From Bacteroidales bacterium (lineage in GTDB: Bacteria > Bacteroidota > Bacteroidia > Bacteroidales > UBA932): 64,000 nucleotides of DNA. Made by a program: the position numbers and the translations under genes. The number at the start of each line of letters is the position of its first letter. Within the stretch, counting starts at the first letter, position 1. Of this stretch, positions 18,257 through 26,511 are shown in pieces. The notes below the pieces were generated by a model, which was not told the origin of the DNA, ran no database searches, and was given only the letters and a program-made list of their open reading frames with translations. Location of the stretch: positions 1-64,000 of the forward strand of contig JAFRXI010000048.1 of assembly GCA_017437755.1 (NCBI GenBank), read 5' to 3'.

Positions 18257-18676
18257 ATGAACACATTTCTCAAGATACTTACCCTATTCATCGCCGTCGG
18301 AGCCGTCGGCGGTGCCGTAATGATGTGGACGGATCCGACCGGCGTGAGCTGGGGCGGGGAACCGATGCTGGACCTGCTGCGTTCCAAGATGCCCTGGCCG
18401 GACATCCTGTTCAAAGACTTCATCCCTTCCGGATTCGTTCTCCTGGCCGTAAACGGCCTGACCCAGCTGCTGGCTGCCCTGATGCTTTTCAAGAAGCATC
18501 ACCGGGTTTACTGGGTTTGTCTCGCATGCGGAATCATCCTCATGCTCTGGATAGTGTTGGAATGGTATGTGTGGGGATTCGTGGCGCTGAGCAACATCTT
18601 CTTCGTGCTCGGCCTGGCGGAGGCGGTTGCAGCCTTGATTATGATTCGCCTTTCATCACGCGTTCAATCTTGTTGA
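18257..18676 (+). CDS. Small integral membrane protein
   Basis: This 139-residue protein has four hydrophobic segments (about 5-25, 57-77, 85-105 and 110-130), so it is an inner-membrane protein. The ATG at 18239 lies inside the -7-like box TATATTTG (18234-18241), so the ATG at 18257 is the start. The family is not recognised. Confidence 0.7.
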   Translation: MNTFLKILTLFIAVGAVGGAVMMWTDPTGVSWGGEPMLDLLRSKMPWPDILFKDFIPSGFVLLAVNGLTQLLAALMLFKKHHRVYWVCLACGIILMLWIVLEWYVWGFVALSNIFFVLGLAEAVAALIMIRLSSRVQSC

Positions 18677-18770
18677 GCGTGTGGAAGAAGCGCTTGGTGG
18701 CGATGGGGCCTTGGAGCGCAACCGCTAGATAATCAAGTGTTTCCGCATTTTTGCATGACCGTGACGCGGC
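18639..18770 (-). pseudogene. Possible coding remnant
   Basis: On the minus strand a short open frame (LDYLAVALQGPIATKRFF then HTLNKIERVMKGES) has protein-like composition, a stop at 18639, and no start of its own. A -7-like TATCTTTG lies upstream at 18774-18781. It looks like the C-terminal end of a deleted gene, overlapping the 3' end of the membrane-protein gene. The family is not recognised and the call is tentative. Confidence 0.3.
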
Positions 18771-18781
18771 ATGCAAAGATA

Positions 18782-19015
18782 CGGAAATTACTCTCTGACA
18801 ATCACCTACACTCCACGGGATAAGACACGGTGGCAGGATGCTAGGCGAGATCACCGGGGAACCCAGTCTTCTATAGGAAGAACTATCTAATACAAGTCAA
18901 TAACCCGTCCAATTTTTAGGGGGCAGTTCATAATGGCGGCGTTGTCCATGCATAGCCGCATCCTAGGGCCATAGAATGGCGATTGGCTTGGACAACGAAT
19001 TTCGGGTTGCGCGTA
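18782..19015. other. Gene-free stretch
   Basis: No convincing ORF, RNA gene or terminator. Only scattered short inverted repeats are seen before the promoter at 19016. Confidence 0.4.
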
Positions 19016-19047
19016 TTTGCATTTATCCTTGTCATTGGCTATCTTGC
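19016..19047 (+). promoter_or_regulatory. Variant promoter (TTTG-N20-TATCTTG)
   Basis: TTTG at 19016-19019, 20 bases, TATCTTG at 19040-19046, followed by CAG as in the other members of this set. It serves the FISUMP gene at 19074. Confidence 0.65.
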
Positions 19048-19073
19048 AGTGTTATTTGCAAAATAGCCCGTAT

Positions 19074-19673
19074 ATGAGAAAATCCATTTATCTTCTGATC
19101 ACTGCGATTCTGGTGATTGGCGCCGTATCTTGCAAGAAAGACAAAAACGGGAATGATTCCTCGTACGCAACAGGCGAAATCAATGCCGTAGACCTTGGCC
19201 TAAGCGTACTTTGGGCGGACAGGAATCTGGGAGCCGGCAATCCTATGGACATCGGCGACTGTTTTGCCTGGGGCGAGACCACCCCGCGGCCTTATAACTC
19301 TTTTGCCGATCCTTATGTTTTTGACGGAAGCATCACCCCCACGAAACTGAGCGGGAATTGCGATGCCGCCGAAACCCTGCTCAAAGATGGCTGGCGCATG
19401 CCCACAAAAAAAGAATGCGAGGAACTGAAAACGCTTGAGAAAGAGTTCATAACGAAAAACGGAAAGAACATAGGCCAAAAGGTATCCGGAAACGGCAACA
19501 GCATTTCCATCCCCTACCCCGATCCCAATTCAAACTCTAATTATATTAATATCTGGACTTCGGAAAGGTTGAACGATCCTTTATGGGCCTATATCTGTTA
19601 TAGCGTCGATTATGTGGGACAGTCCCGCCGGGAATACTCCAATCCAATCCGTCCCGTTAAAGACAAGCCATGA
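19074..19673 (+). CDS. FISUMP-domain lipoprotein
   Basis: This 199-residue lipoprotein starts MRKSIYLLITAILVIGAVSC. It has NAVDLGLSVLWADRNLGAGN, CFAWGETTPRPY, WRMPTKKECEEL and the C-terminal RREYSNPIRPV, all typical of the FISUMP lectin-like domain. The in-frame ATG at 19017 lies inside the promoter, so 19074 is the start. It appears monocistronic. A role in binding at the cell surface is inferred from the family only. Confidence 0.82.
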   Translation: MRKSIYLLITAILVIGAVSCKKDKNGNDSSYATGEINAVDLGLSVLWADRNLGAGNPMDIGDCFAWGETTPRPYNSFADPYVFDGSITPTKLSGNCDAAETLLKDGWRMPTKKECEELKTLEKEFITKNGKNIGQKVSGNGNSISIPYPDPNSNSNYINIWTSERLNDPLWAYICYSVDYVGQSRREYSNPIRPVKDKP

Positions 19674-19892
19674 TTCAACCGTCCTGAATCTCCGCTTCCC
19701 CCACCCGAAAAACGGCAGGAACATCAATCCGCATTCTACGCTGCTGTAGTGCCTCTTGCCGTTCTCACCCTAGACAATTTGCCATAGGCTGGAACGTCTG
19801 GCATGCACGTACCGCCGTCAAGGGCCATCTTCCGTTCCAACCGAAATTCGGGTTGGAGAGAAAGCACGGTTGACGGATGATGCTGGCAGGCA
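19674..19892. other. Gene-free stretch with nested inverted repeats
   Basis: CCGTCAA (19815-19821) pairs with TTGACGG (19870-19876) around a second hairpin TCCAACC (19836-19842) / GGTTGGA (19851-19857). This nested structure ends 16 bases before repeat copy B2. No gene is seen. Confidence 0.5.
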
Positions 19893-20262
19893 CCACCGCC
19901 GGACTATACCACCTCCGGCGGCAGGACGCATCGGCGAACTCGCCGCAAAGGCTCGCCTCGCGTCCTGCCATCGGACAGCCATCTACCTGCCACGACGCAG
20001 GGCCATTGTTTTCGGGACACCTTGCGGAAAATCACGGCATTACGCGCATTGGCCCTTCCCAGTGAGACACATTGCGCGCCACACGAGACGTACTTGCACG
20101 GAGACGGAAGAAACGGGCCATATATGCGTCTCCGTGCAGGAATTTCAAGGGAAATGGACGTTTTTCTGCACGGAGACGGAAAAACAGGCGTATTCATGGG
20201 CCTCCGTGCAGGAGCGCGGCAAAGAGATAGCCGATCAGGTCGGCCAGGACGGGAAAGGTCGG
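19893..20262 (+). repeat. Structured intergenic repeat, copy B2
   Basis: Second copy of the element at 14309-14683. The long stem at 19922-19967 has outer arms CAGGACGC/GCGTCCTG, where copy B1 has CTGGGCGT/ACGCCCTG. Two of the pairs differ by changes on both sides that keep pairing. The twin hairpins are TGCACGGAGACG/CGTCTCCGTGCA (about 20095-20140) and CTGCACGGAG/CTCCGTGCAG (about 20168-20213). As with B1, a lipoprotein gene with the variant promoter follows. Confidence 0.7.
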
Positions 20263-20292
20263 CCAGGACGGGAAAGGTCGACCAGGACGGCA
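20239..20292 (+). repeat. Short tandem repeat (about 19 bp, nearly three units)
   Basis: GTCGGCCAGGACGGGAAAG occurs twice in a row (20239-20257, 20258-20276), followed by a diverged partial third unit. It lies at the 3' end of repeat copy B2; copy B1 has only one related unit. Confidence 0.8.
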
Positions 20293-20305
20293 ATTTGCTG
20301 GCGGT

Positions 20306-20337
20306 TTTGCATTCTTCCGTGCCATTCGCTAACTTGC
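20306..20337 (+). promoter_or_regulatory. Variant promoter (TTTG-N20-TAACTTG)
   Basis: TTTG at 20306-20309, 20 bases, TAACTTG at 20330-20336, with the same CGCTAACTTGCAGCG context as at 14731. Precedes the small lipoprotein gene at 20363. Confidence 0.65.
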
Positions 20338-20362
20338 AGCGTAAACGAATAGAAGAATGCAT

Positions 20363-20626
20363 ATGAAACGAATCATTTCAAAACTGGCGGTGCTGCTGCT
20401 TGCCGGAGCCGCATTGATTGCAACTGGATGTTCAAAAGCCAAGAACGATGACGGAAAAGATGGTCAGGATGAGAGCGAATACATAACCAGGGCCGAATTC
20501 AACGAGTACAAAAAGGAAACCGCAGCAACCGTCAAGACCATGGTGGACGCAATAAATGAACTCTCGGCCCTTACCGCAGGCTTCCCGGAAGGCAAGACCA
20601 TCAAACAGTATATCGACAGCAAGTAG
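20363..20626 (+). CDS. Short lipoprotein of unknown function
   Basis: This 87-residue lipoprotein starts MKRIISKLAVLLLAGAALIATGC. The mature part is acidic, then helical (ITRAEFNEYKKETAATVK and on), ending FPEGKTIKQYIDSK. It may be complete or the shortened N-terminal part of a longer lipoprotein. The ATG at 20363 is preferred over 20357 because it opens the signal peptide. No family is recognised. Confidence 0.6.
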   Translation: MKRIISKLAVLLLAGAALIATGCSKAKNDDGKDGQDESEYITRAEFNEYKKETAATVKTMVDAINELSALTAGFPEGKTIKQYIDSK

Positions 20627-20734
20627 CCCTGAAACACAGGCTTAAATCCCTGACAGCAAATCAGTTTATAAAATACAACACTTATCCGCCACCGGTCGGT
20701 GGCAGGCAAGTGGAGATATCAGCATCCAAAAGAA

Positions 20735-20965
20735 TTACTTCTTCATCTGCTCCTTGGCGGCTTCGGCGGCGGCGTTGATGCCGGTCTTAGCCACGTCAAC
20801 GGCAGCCTCGTTGGCAGCGTCCTTGATCTGGTCCTTTGCGCTCTTTTCCTTGGCGGCAGCCTCGGTCTTGGCTTTCTCAGTCTCCTTGGCGCCCTTGTTG
20901 TTACCGCAGGATGCGGCGCAGACCATAAGGGTCAGAACTGCGATGATGGCATAAACTTTCTTCAT
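20735..20965 (-). CDS. Small Ala/Lys-rich lipoprotein
   Basis: This 76-residue lipoprotein (lipobox CAASC) has a mature part that is almost entirely charged, Ala-rich helix (KETEKAKTEAAAKEKSAK, AANEAAVDVAKTGINAAAEA). It may form an amphipathic or coiled-coil helix like small envelope-stress lipoproteins, but that is a guess. A TTG-N20-TATTTTTG promoter-like sequence lies at 20992-21022. Confidence 0.65.
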   Translation of the reverse strand: MKKVYAIIAVLTLMVCAASCGNNKGAKETEKAKTEAAAKEKSAKDQIKDAANEAAVDVAKTGINAAAEAAKEQMKK

Positions 20966-21023
20966 AAGGCAAACGCTTTATAGGGTTTGAACAAAAATAG
21001 CAAGTTCCTCTGAATAAAACAAG

Positions 21024-23000
21024 TCAATTCCTTCCCAGGCGGGCAATCAGCTCATCGCCGAGGGCCTCCTTGACTCGGATGTGGTCCACCACGGCGTTCA
21101 CAAAGGCGTTGGAGTCGAAGGAACCCCTCACCTCCGAGAAATCCTGCTCCTTGTCCTCCTTGGTCCCGTCGGCCCCGAATCCGGTCATCGAGGCCAGGTT
21201 GAACTCCTTCCGAGCGTCGTCGTAAAGTTCCCGGTCAAGGCCGATGACGGCCTCCTTCCACTGCTTTACGACATCCACAACCTGCTCAGCCGTAATTGTT
21301 TCCAGCGGATAGCCGAAGAATCCGGCATACTTGTCATAAGCCCAGGTCCACTCGTATTCGTAATAATGTGCATGCATCCGGTGGAAGGCATCGGACAGTT
21401 CCCGGAGGCCGATCCCGCCTTCCTCAAGCCTTTCCAGGAGATTGTCCACCGCCTCCTTGGGGGCGATAAGGCCGGCAAGGTCCACCCACGGCCCCCTGCC
21501 GAGGGCTGCCGTGGGAAGGAGTTCCCGGCGGATATCGTCGTCGGAAGCCCCCGCAGGAAGGTTTTCCAGTTTCTTTATGATGGAGTTCCCCAGGAACTTG
21601 GTTATGGCGGTGCGATAGTATCCCAGGCCCTTCCGGAGGGAGGAATTGCGGATTTTGGTGCTGTGGTACGAGTAAATGTCCGAGAGCTCCCCGGAAGAAT
21701 ACTTGAGGTTTTCCAGCAGCTGTATGCCCTTCATCATTTTCTGTATTGTGAAGGGACTCAGGAGGTTATAGTTGATGCAGTCCAGGCGGTCGGGATCCTT
21801 CCGGGCGTCACGGCGGGGCCACTTCTGGGCATCGCGGATGGTCCCCACGCTGCGTAGGTTCACCCCCGGCACAAGGTAGGTGTTTTTCTGCTGCTCGATC
21901 AGGTATGAGAACGGCAGGTTGGACGTGTCGGAATGCGTCACATGGCGTCCCATCACAAGCGAGAATGGACCAACCCTCGAGGGCCATAGTATATATGAAT
22001 CCGACGCGGTCTTGGACCCCCTTTCCATCACTCCCTGGTGGATGGGGCCCAGCTTGTACATATGGTTACTCTGGTTGGAACCGCTGCCGGCATTCATAAA
22101 TGAGAACATTCCGGCAATCAGGAGGGTGCTTTTGTGGTGGGTAACCGTGAACGGGCCCGCGAAGATGGCGCAGGCCTCGCCGTTCTCGCCGTGGCAATTG
22201 GAGAAAAAGAGCGAGTCCGAGGCGCTGTAGCCATGCCCCAAATGGCAACTCTGCCCAACGAAACAGCGCGTTAGGGTGGAATTGTCCTCCACGCTGGACC
22301 CGCTGCAAATAATGAAATCGTCGGCAATCACCCCGTGTCCGATGCATACCGGTGCGGCGGCATTACTTATGACGGTGCCGTTGCGGAGCCGGTTCACCCC
22401 GCTCACCACGGCATCGTCGCCAATCCTCACTCCGTGGATGTAGCGGGTATTCCGGAGGCGGACATTGTTCCCGATGCTTCCCCGGTCCGAGCTCTGCTCA
22501 GCGGCATACCGGTCGATGAGGGCATTGAGCCTTTCCGACAGGCCGTGCCGGTGCCGGTACATCGCCAGCACATAGGCGACCTGCGCACTCATGCGGTCGA
22601 AAATCTTCACCTCGCGGCCGCCCGTCTCGTTGAGCACCGACACCTCCACGCCGTTCCCGAAGCTGCACGAACCGTCGCACAGCACCAGATCCACGTTCTC
22701 GATATAGGTATTATGACCGATGTCGTAGTTGGCGATGTAATTCGAGACGTTCTCGATGAGGGAGTCGTCGCCCACCGTAACGTTGTGCAGGGTGGCATTC
22801 CTCAGGCCGGAATGCTTGCTCACGCCTCCCGGAAGGGTAAAACTCCCCTCAAAACGCCCCAGGCGTACATCCCCTGAAAAGCGGACGTCCCTGATGTACT
22901 CCAGGGAATCCGCCGATTCTATCTGAACCCTTTGCCAATCCTCGCTCGTGCAGCCCCTGCCTTGCAGAAGCGCAATCTCCAGTTCCGTAAGATTTCTCAT
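21024..23000 (-). CDS. DUF4954 left-handed beta-helix protein
   Basis: This 658-residue protein has, over residues 60-330, hexapeptide-like repeats typical of a left-handed beta-helix (GVSKHSGLRNATLHNVTVGD, NNVRLRNTRYIHGVRIGDDA), as in sugar-nucleotide acyltransferases and nucleotidyltransferases. A helical C-terminal part follows. It resembles DUF4954 proteins of Bacteroidota, whose role is not known. It has no signal peptide, so it is cytoplasmic. The ATG at 23000 is chosen because the promoter -7 box is at 23017-23024; the ATG at 23039 would be upstream of the transcript start. Confidence 0.85.
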   Translation of the reverse strand: MRNLTELEIALLQGRGCTSEDWQRVQIESADSLEYIRDVRFSGDVRLGRFEGSFTLPGGVSKHSGLRNATLHNVTVGDDSLIENVSNYIANYDIGHNTYIENVDLVLCDGSCSFGNGVEVSVLNETGGREVKIFDRMSAQVAYVLAMYRHRHGLSERLNALIDRYAAEQSSDRGSIGNNVRLRNTRYIHGVRIGDDAVVSGVNRLRNGTVISNAAAPVCIGHGVIADDFIICSGSSVEDNSTLTRCFVGQSCHLGHGYSASDSLFFSNCHGENGEACAIFAGPFTVTHHKSTLLIAGMFSFMNAGSGSNQSNHMYKLGPIHQGVMERGSKTASDSYILWPSRVGPFSLVMGRHVTHSDTSNLPFSYLIEQQKNTYLVPGVNLRSVGTIRDAQKWPRRDARKDPDRLDCINYNLLSPFTIQKMMKGIQLLENLKYSSGELSDIYSYHSTKIRNSSLRKGLGYYRTAITKFLGNSIIKKLENLPAGASDDDIRRELLPTAALGRGPWVDLAGLIAPKEAVDNLLERLEEGGIGLRELSDAFHRMHAHYYEYEWTWAYDKYAGFFGYPLETITAEQVVDVVKQWKEAVIGLDRELYDDARKEFNLASMTGFGADGTKEDKEQDFSEVRGSFDSNAFVNAVVDHIRVKEALGDELIARLGRN

Positions 23001-23016
23001 GTCAATATAATTGGCC

Positions 23017-23048
23017 GCAAGATAGCGATTTCTCCCCAACTTTTCAAA
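23017..23048 (-). promoter_or_regulatory. Variant promoter (TTTG-N20-TATCTTG) of the DUF4954 gene
   Basis: On the minus strand TTTG (23048-23045), 20 bases, then TATCTTG (23024-23018) followed by C. A similar -7 box, TATCTTG, lies on the plus strand at 23124-23130 for the divergent FISUMP/pectin operon, but without TTTG at the right distance. Confidence 0.7.
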
Positions 23049-23154
23049 CCAAGGAACTTAGCATGGCGGCAGTACGGGACACAAAAAAACGGCCTGAATG
23101 ACTCGAAATTCCCCGGGAATCGCTATCTTGCAGGGTTAATCTTGATATTTGCAA

Positions 23155-23913
23155 ATGAAAAAGCTGACCTGCTTCACAATGGCGACGCTGATGATGCTCG
23201 CCGCGGCCTGCAAGAAGGATAAAGACGGACCGGACGGGAATCTTCCGGTGCCCAAGGCTGTGGACATAGGCCTGGTCCTTACCAACGAGAACGGCGAGTA
23301 CAATCTCAAATGGGCCAGTTTCAACCTCGGAGCCTCCAACGAGCTGGAATACGGTGATTATTATGCCTGGGGCGAGATTTCCGCCAAGGAAGATTACACC
23401 TGGGACACATATAAATTCGCAAATGGCGAGAACAAGCTCACAAAGTATTGCCCGAATACTGAAACCGCGGCGTATTATTGGGACGTAAAGGGCAGGGAGC
23501 CAGACGGTCTGACCGTGCTTCAGGGCGATGATGACGTAGCCCGCAAGAGACTGGGCAGGAAATGGCGTATGCCAACCAAGGAGGAATTCAGCGCCCTGCT
23601 GGCCCTGAAGGACAAGCCTGGATATAAATTCAACAAATGGGAGGAGATGAAAGATGCCCAGGGGAATTCAGTCTACGGCCTTAAAATAACCCGGGAATCC
23701 ACTGGAAGCTACCTGTTTTTCCCGGCAGCAGGATACGGCGTGCAAACGACTCTGGGCAAAAACGCCGGGTCCATAGGCCGGTACTGGAGTTCCTCCGTGA
23801 GCACAGGCCTTCCGGTGGGCGCATCGGCTTTGATCGTTATGGCCAATCAGTGCGATCTGATGGCGGCCGATCGGTACTACGGCTACTCGGTCCGACCGGT
23901 TTGCGAAGAATGA
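23155..23913 (+). CDS. FISUMP-domain lipoprotein, first gene of the pectin operon
   Basis: This 252-residue lipoprotein (lipobox LAAAC) contains PKAVDIGLVLTNENGEYNLK, WASFNLGASNELEYGDYYAW, KWRMPTKEEFSALL and the typical end GRYWSSS ... YYGYSVRPV. This is the most complete FISUMP domain in the window. The pectinesterase gene follows after 21 bases, so it may help bind pectin or its fragments at the cell surface; that role is inferred from position only. Upstream is the box CGCTATCTTGCAG at 23121-23133. Confidence 0.83.
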   Translation: MKKLTCFTMATLMMLAAACKKDKDGPDGNLPVPKAVDIGLVLTNENGEYNLKWASFNLGASNELEYGDYYAWGEISAKEDYTWDTYKFANGENKLTKYCPNTETAAYYWDVKGREPDGLTVLQGDDDVARKRLGRKWRMPTKEEFSALLALKDKPGYKFNKWEEMKDAQGNSVYGLKITRESTGSYLFFPAAGYGVQTTLGKNAGSIGRYWSSSVSTGLPVGASALIVMANQCDLMAADRYYGYSVRPVCEE

Positions 23914-23934
23914 ACCCCGACAATCGATTGATCC

Positions 23935-25392
23935 ATGAAGAAATACATTTTAGCTTTCGCCACCCTTGCCCTGCTCCTCTCCTGCGGGAAGGAGCAGCCA
24001 AAACAGGAAGAAACGCCTCCTGAGGTAACCGTCTGCACTGATGCTCCCATACTAATGTCATCTTCCGCCAAACCCGTACTGGGGACGGCTGGAAGCATCT
24101 ATGTTACAAGGGTTTCCGACGGCAAGGTGGTGGACCGGATTGACCTGGCGGACCTTTCTGGCGTAACCGTCCGGGACGACGGGCAGATGATTCCAAAGGA
24201 GCAGATAACCTCCGAGACCGTATTCAACACCTTCCACGACGCTCTCTACTCCGGAGGCCGCTACCGCGCGGTGCACTACACCCCGCTCCGGGCAACGGAC
24301 AAAGGCCTGGAAATCAAGCTCCATAGCGGCGTCCTTGACTACGGGACCGAGTACAAGGTCACGGTGGACGCAGGCGTAATCCAGGGCCTGTCAAACGCCT
24401 GGGAAACCACTTTCAAGACCAGGGCGAGGCCGGAGACCACCTCCGAACTCAAGGTCAATCCAAACGGCGAGGGCGATTTCTGCACGATAAACGGTGCCCT
24501 GAAATTCGCCTCAAGCCTCGGAAAATCGGAAGCGGTCACCATCCTGGTGGCCCCCGGCACCTATCCCGAAATGCTCTATCTTCGTGACAAAGAGAACGTT
24601 ACCATAAAAGGAACCGGAAAACGAAGCCAGAGCGTCATCGCCTATGCCAATAACGAGAGCTATGAAAACGGCAGCGGCGGAGCATTAACCGCCAAACCTG
24701 CTACCGGGAAAAAAATCGGCACCTCCGGCGGCAGGGCCCTCTTCCTCGTCGAGAACTGCAACAACCTCACCCTTGAAAACCTTACCATAAGGAACACCTT
24801 CGGTGAGCTCAAGGGCCAGGCCGAGACCATCTATTTCAACAGCGGCAGCAATGCCCACCGGCTCAACATAGAGAACTGCGAGCTCTGGTCCTTCCAGGAC
24901 ACCTTCCTCTGCAAGGGCCTCGTCTACGTGCATAAATCCCTCATTGCAGGCCACTGCGACTACGTCTGGGGCTATCCCAAGGCCTGCCTTTTCGAAGACT
25001 GCGAGATCCGATCGCTCGCCGATGGGTACATAGTCCAGGCCCGCATCCAGGGAGCCGGCGACAAGGGTTTCGTCTTCCTGAACTGCCGTCTTACAGCAGG
25101 CAGCGGCGTGCAGGACGGCAAAGTTTACCTTGCCCGTTCCGGCGGTGACAGCAATTACTATGACAACGTGACCTTCATCGGCTGCACCATGTACCCGATC
25201 ATCTCAAGCCAGGGCTGGTACAACAGTCCAAGGCCCAATCCGTCAATGCCGAACGCCACCTCCGGCTGGAAGGAATATGGTTCAAAGGACTCCTCCGGCA
25301 ACCCCATCTACGGCCACAATTCATATGGCATTTACCTTACCGACGACACTGCCAAAGCCTTCTCCTCCAAGGAAGCTGTTTTAGGAATATAA
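23935..25392 (+). CDS. Pectinesterase, family CE8, lipoprotein
   Basis: This enzyme removes methyl esters from homogalacturonan. The protein has 485 residues with lipobox LLLSC, an N-terminal beta-sandwich (about 30-165, Ig-like), and a C-terminal right-handed beta-helix from about 170 (GEGDFCTINGALKFA, LVAPGTYPEM). The catalytic motifs are present: FQDTFLC with Asp322 and GHCDYVWG with Asp342. The usual LGRPW is replaced by LARSG, keeping the Arg. Being lipid-anchored, it likely works on the cell surface or in the periplasm. It is in an operon with a FISUMP lipoprotein and an SGNH esterase. Confidence 0.92.
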   Translation: MKKYILAFATLALLLSCGKEQPKQEETPPEVTVCTDAPILMSSSAKPVLGTAGSIYVTRVSDGKVVDRIDLADLSGVTVRDDGQMIPKEQITSETVFNTFHDALYSGGRYRAVHYTPLRATDKGLEIKLHSGVLDYGTEYKVTVDAGVIQGLSNAWETTFKTRARPETTSELKVNPNGEGDFCTINGALKFASSLGKSEAVTILVAPGTYPEMLYLRDKENVTIKGTGKRSQSVIAYANNESYENGSGGALTAKPATGKKIGTSGGRALFLVENCNNLTLENLTIRNTFGELKGQAETIYFNSGSNAHRLNIENCELWSFQDTFLCKGLVYVHKSLIAGHCDYVWGYPKACLFEDCEIRSLADGYIVQARIQGAGDKGFVFLNCRLTAGSGVQDGKVYLARSGGDSNYYDNVTFIGCTMYPIISSQGWYNSPRPNPSMPNATSGWKEYGSKDSSGNPIYGHNSYGIYLTDDTAKAFSSKEAVLGI

Positions 25393-25404
25393 ACGTTCAA
25401 CATC

Positions 25405-26511
25405 ATGAAAAATATCACCCTTACCCTTTTGCTGCTGATGGCTGCCTGGGCAGCCGCAATGGCCCAGAAACCGGAATATGTCTATACCGAGGCCACCGAC
25501 CTTACCATCGTCGGAAGGCTAATGCCCATGAATCCGGCGAGTCCCTACAACCGGATCGACACCGTTAAATACAAGGGTTTCAACCCGAGGGAGAACCAGC
25601 TTGTGAGGATGGCTTCCGGCCTCGCCTGCACCTTCAGGACCAATTCCAGGAGCATCAGCATCCTTACCGAGTACGGCTACATGGACAACCCCACCAATAC
25701 CAGCATCATTTCGGCCAGGGGCTATGACCTTTACATCAGGAAGGACGGGAAATGGCTCTGGGCAAACTCAGGGGTCAGAAAGGCCGACGAACTTGACAAG
25801 CCGCTGACCATCATCAGCTCCATGGACGGAACCGAGCATGAATGCCTGCTCTACCTGCCTACCTACAGCGAGGTCTGCTCAGTCAAGGTGGGCGTGGAGA
25901 AAGGCTCCTCGCTGGAGGCCCTCCCCAATCCTTTCCGTCACAGGGTGGCCATATGGGGCTCCAGCTACACGCACGGTTCCTCCACATCCCGCGCCGGAAT
26001 GGCCTATCCGGCACAATTCTCCCGCGCCACCGGCATCCAGATGCTTTCCATCGGCACCAGCGGCCGCTGCATGATGCAGGACTATTTCTGCGACGTCCTG
26101 GTAGATGCCGAGGCCGACGCCTTTGTCTTCGACTCCTTCTCCAATCCCAATGCCGAGCTCATCAGGGAACGCCTCGTACCCTTCATCGACAGGCTAATCG
26201 CCGCCCATCCCGGCAAACCGCTGATCTTCCAGCAGACGATCTACCGCGAAAGGCGCAATTTCAACACGGAAGTGGAAGAGAAGGAACAGGCCAAGATGGA
26301 TATGGCGGCCAGGATTTTCAAGGAGATCAAATCCACCCGCGAAGGCCGCAAGAAATACAAGGACGTGTATTTCATTACGCCCAACGCCTGTCCGGACAGC
26401 CACGAAGCCTCCGTCGACGGAACCCACCCCGACAACTACGGCTACACCCTCTGGGAGAAATCGGTTGAAAAGCCCATTCTCAGGATTCTGGCCAAGTACG
26501 GGATAAAATAA
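25405..26511 (+). CDS. SGNH hydrolase with GxDLY domain (carbohydrate esterase)
   Basis: This 368-residue secreted protein (signal ending AAAMAQ) has an N-terminal beta domain with the GYDLYIRKDGKW motif, seen in the GxDLY family, followed by an SGNH/GDSL hydrolase domain. The nucleophile Ser187 lies in WGSSYTHGSS and the C-terminal pair Asp338-His341 lies in DGTHPD. In this context it most likely removes acetyl groups from pectin or xylan side groups. It starts 12 bases after the pectinesterase gene. Its stop codon TAA also forms the left target-site duplication of the MITE that follows. Confidence 0.88.
   Translation: MKNITLTLLLLMAAWAAAMAQKPEYVYTEATDLTIVGRLMPMNPASPYNRIDTVKYKGFNPRENQLVRMASGLACTFRTNSRSISILTEYGYMDNPTNTSIISARGYDLYIRKDGKWLWANSGVRKADELDKPLTIISSMDGTEHECLLYLPTYSEVCSVKVGVEKGSSLEALPNPFRHRVAIWGSSYTHGSSTSRAGMAYPAQFSRATGIQMLSIGTSGRCMMQDYFCDVLVDAEADAFVFDSFSNPNAELIRERLVPFIDRLIAAHPGKPLIFQQTIYRERRNFNTEVEEKEQAKMDMAARIFKEIKSTREGRKKYKDVYFITPNACPDSHEASVDGTHPDNYGYTLWEKSVEKPILRILAKYGIK

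Noticed and set aside
13311-23913. Diversity-generating retroelement
   Set aside because: Lectin-fold proteins are present, but no reverse transcriptase, Avd-type gene or template repeat is seen in the window; the repeats found are upstream hairpin elements.
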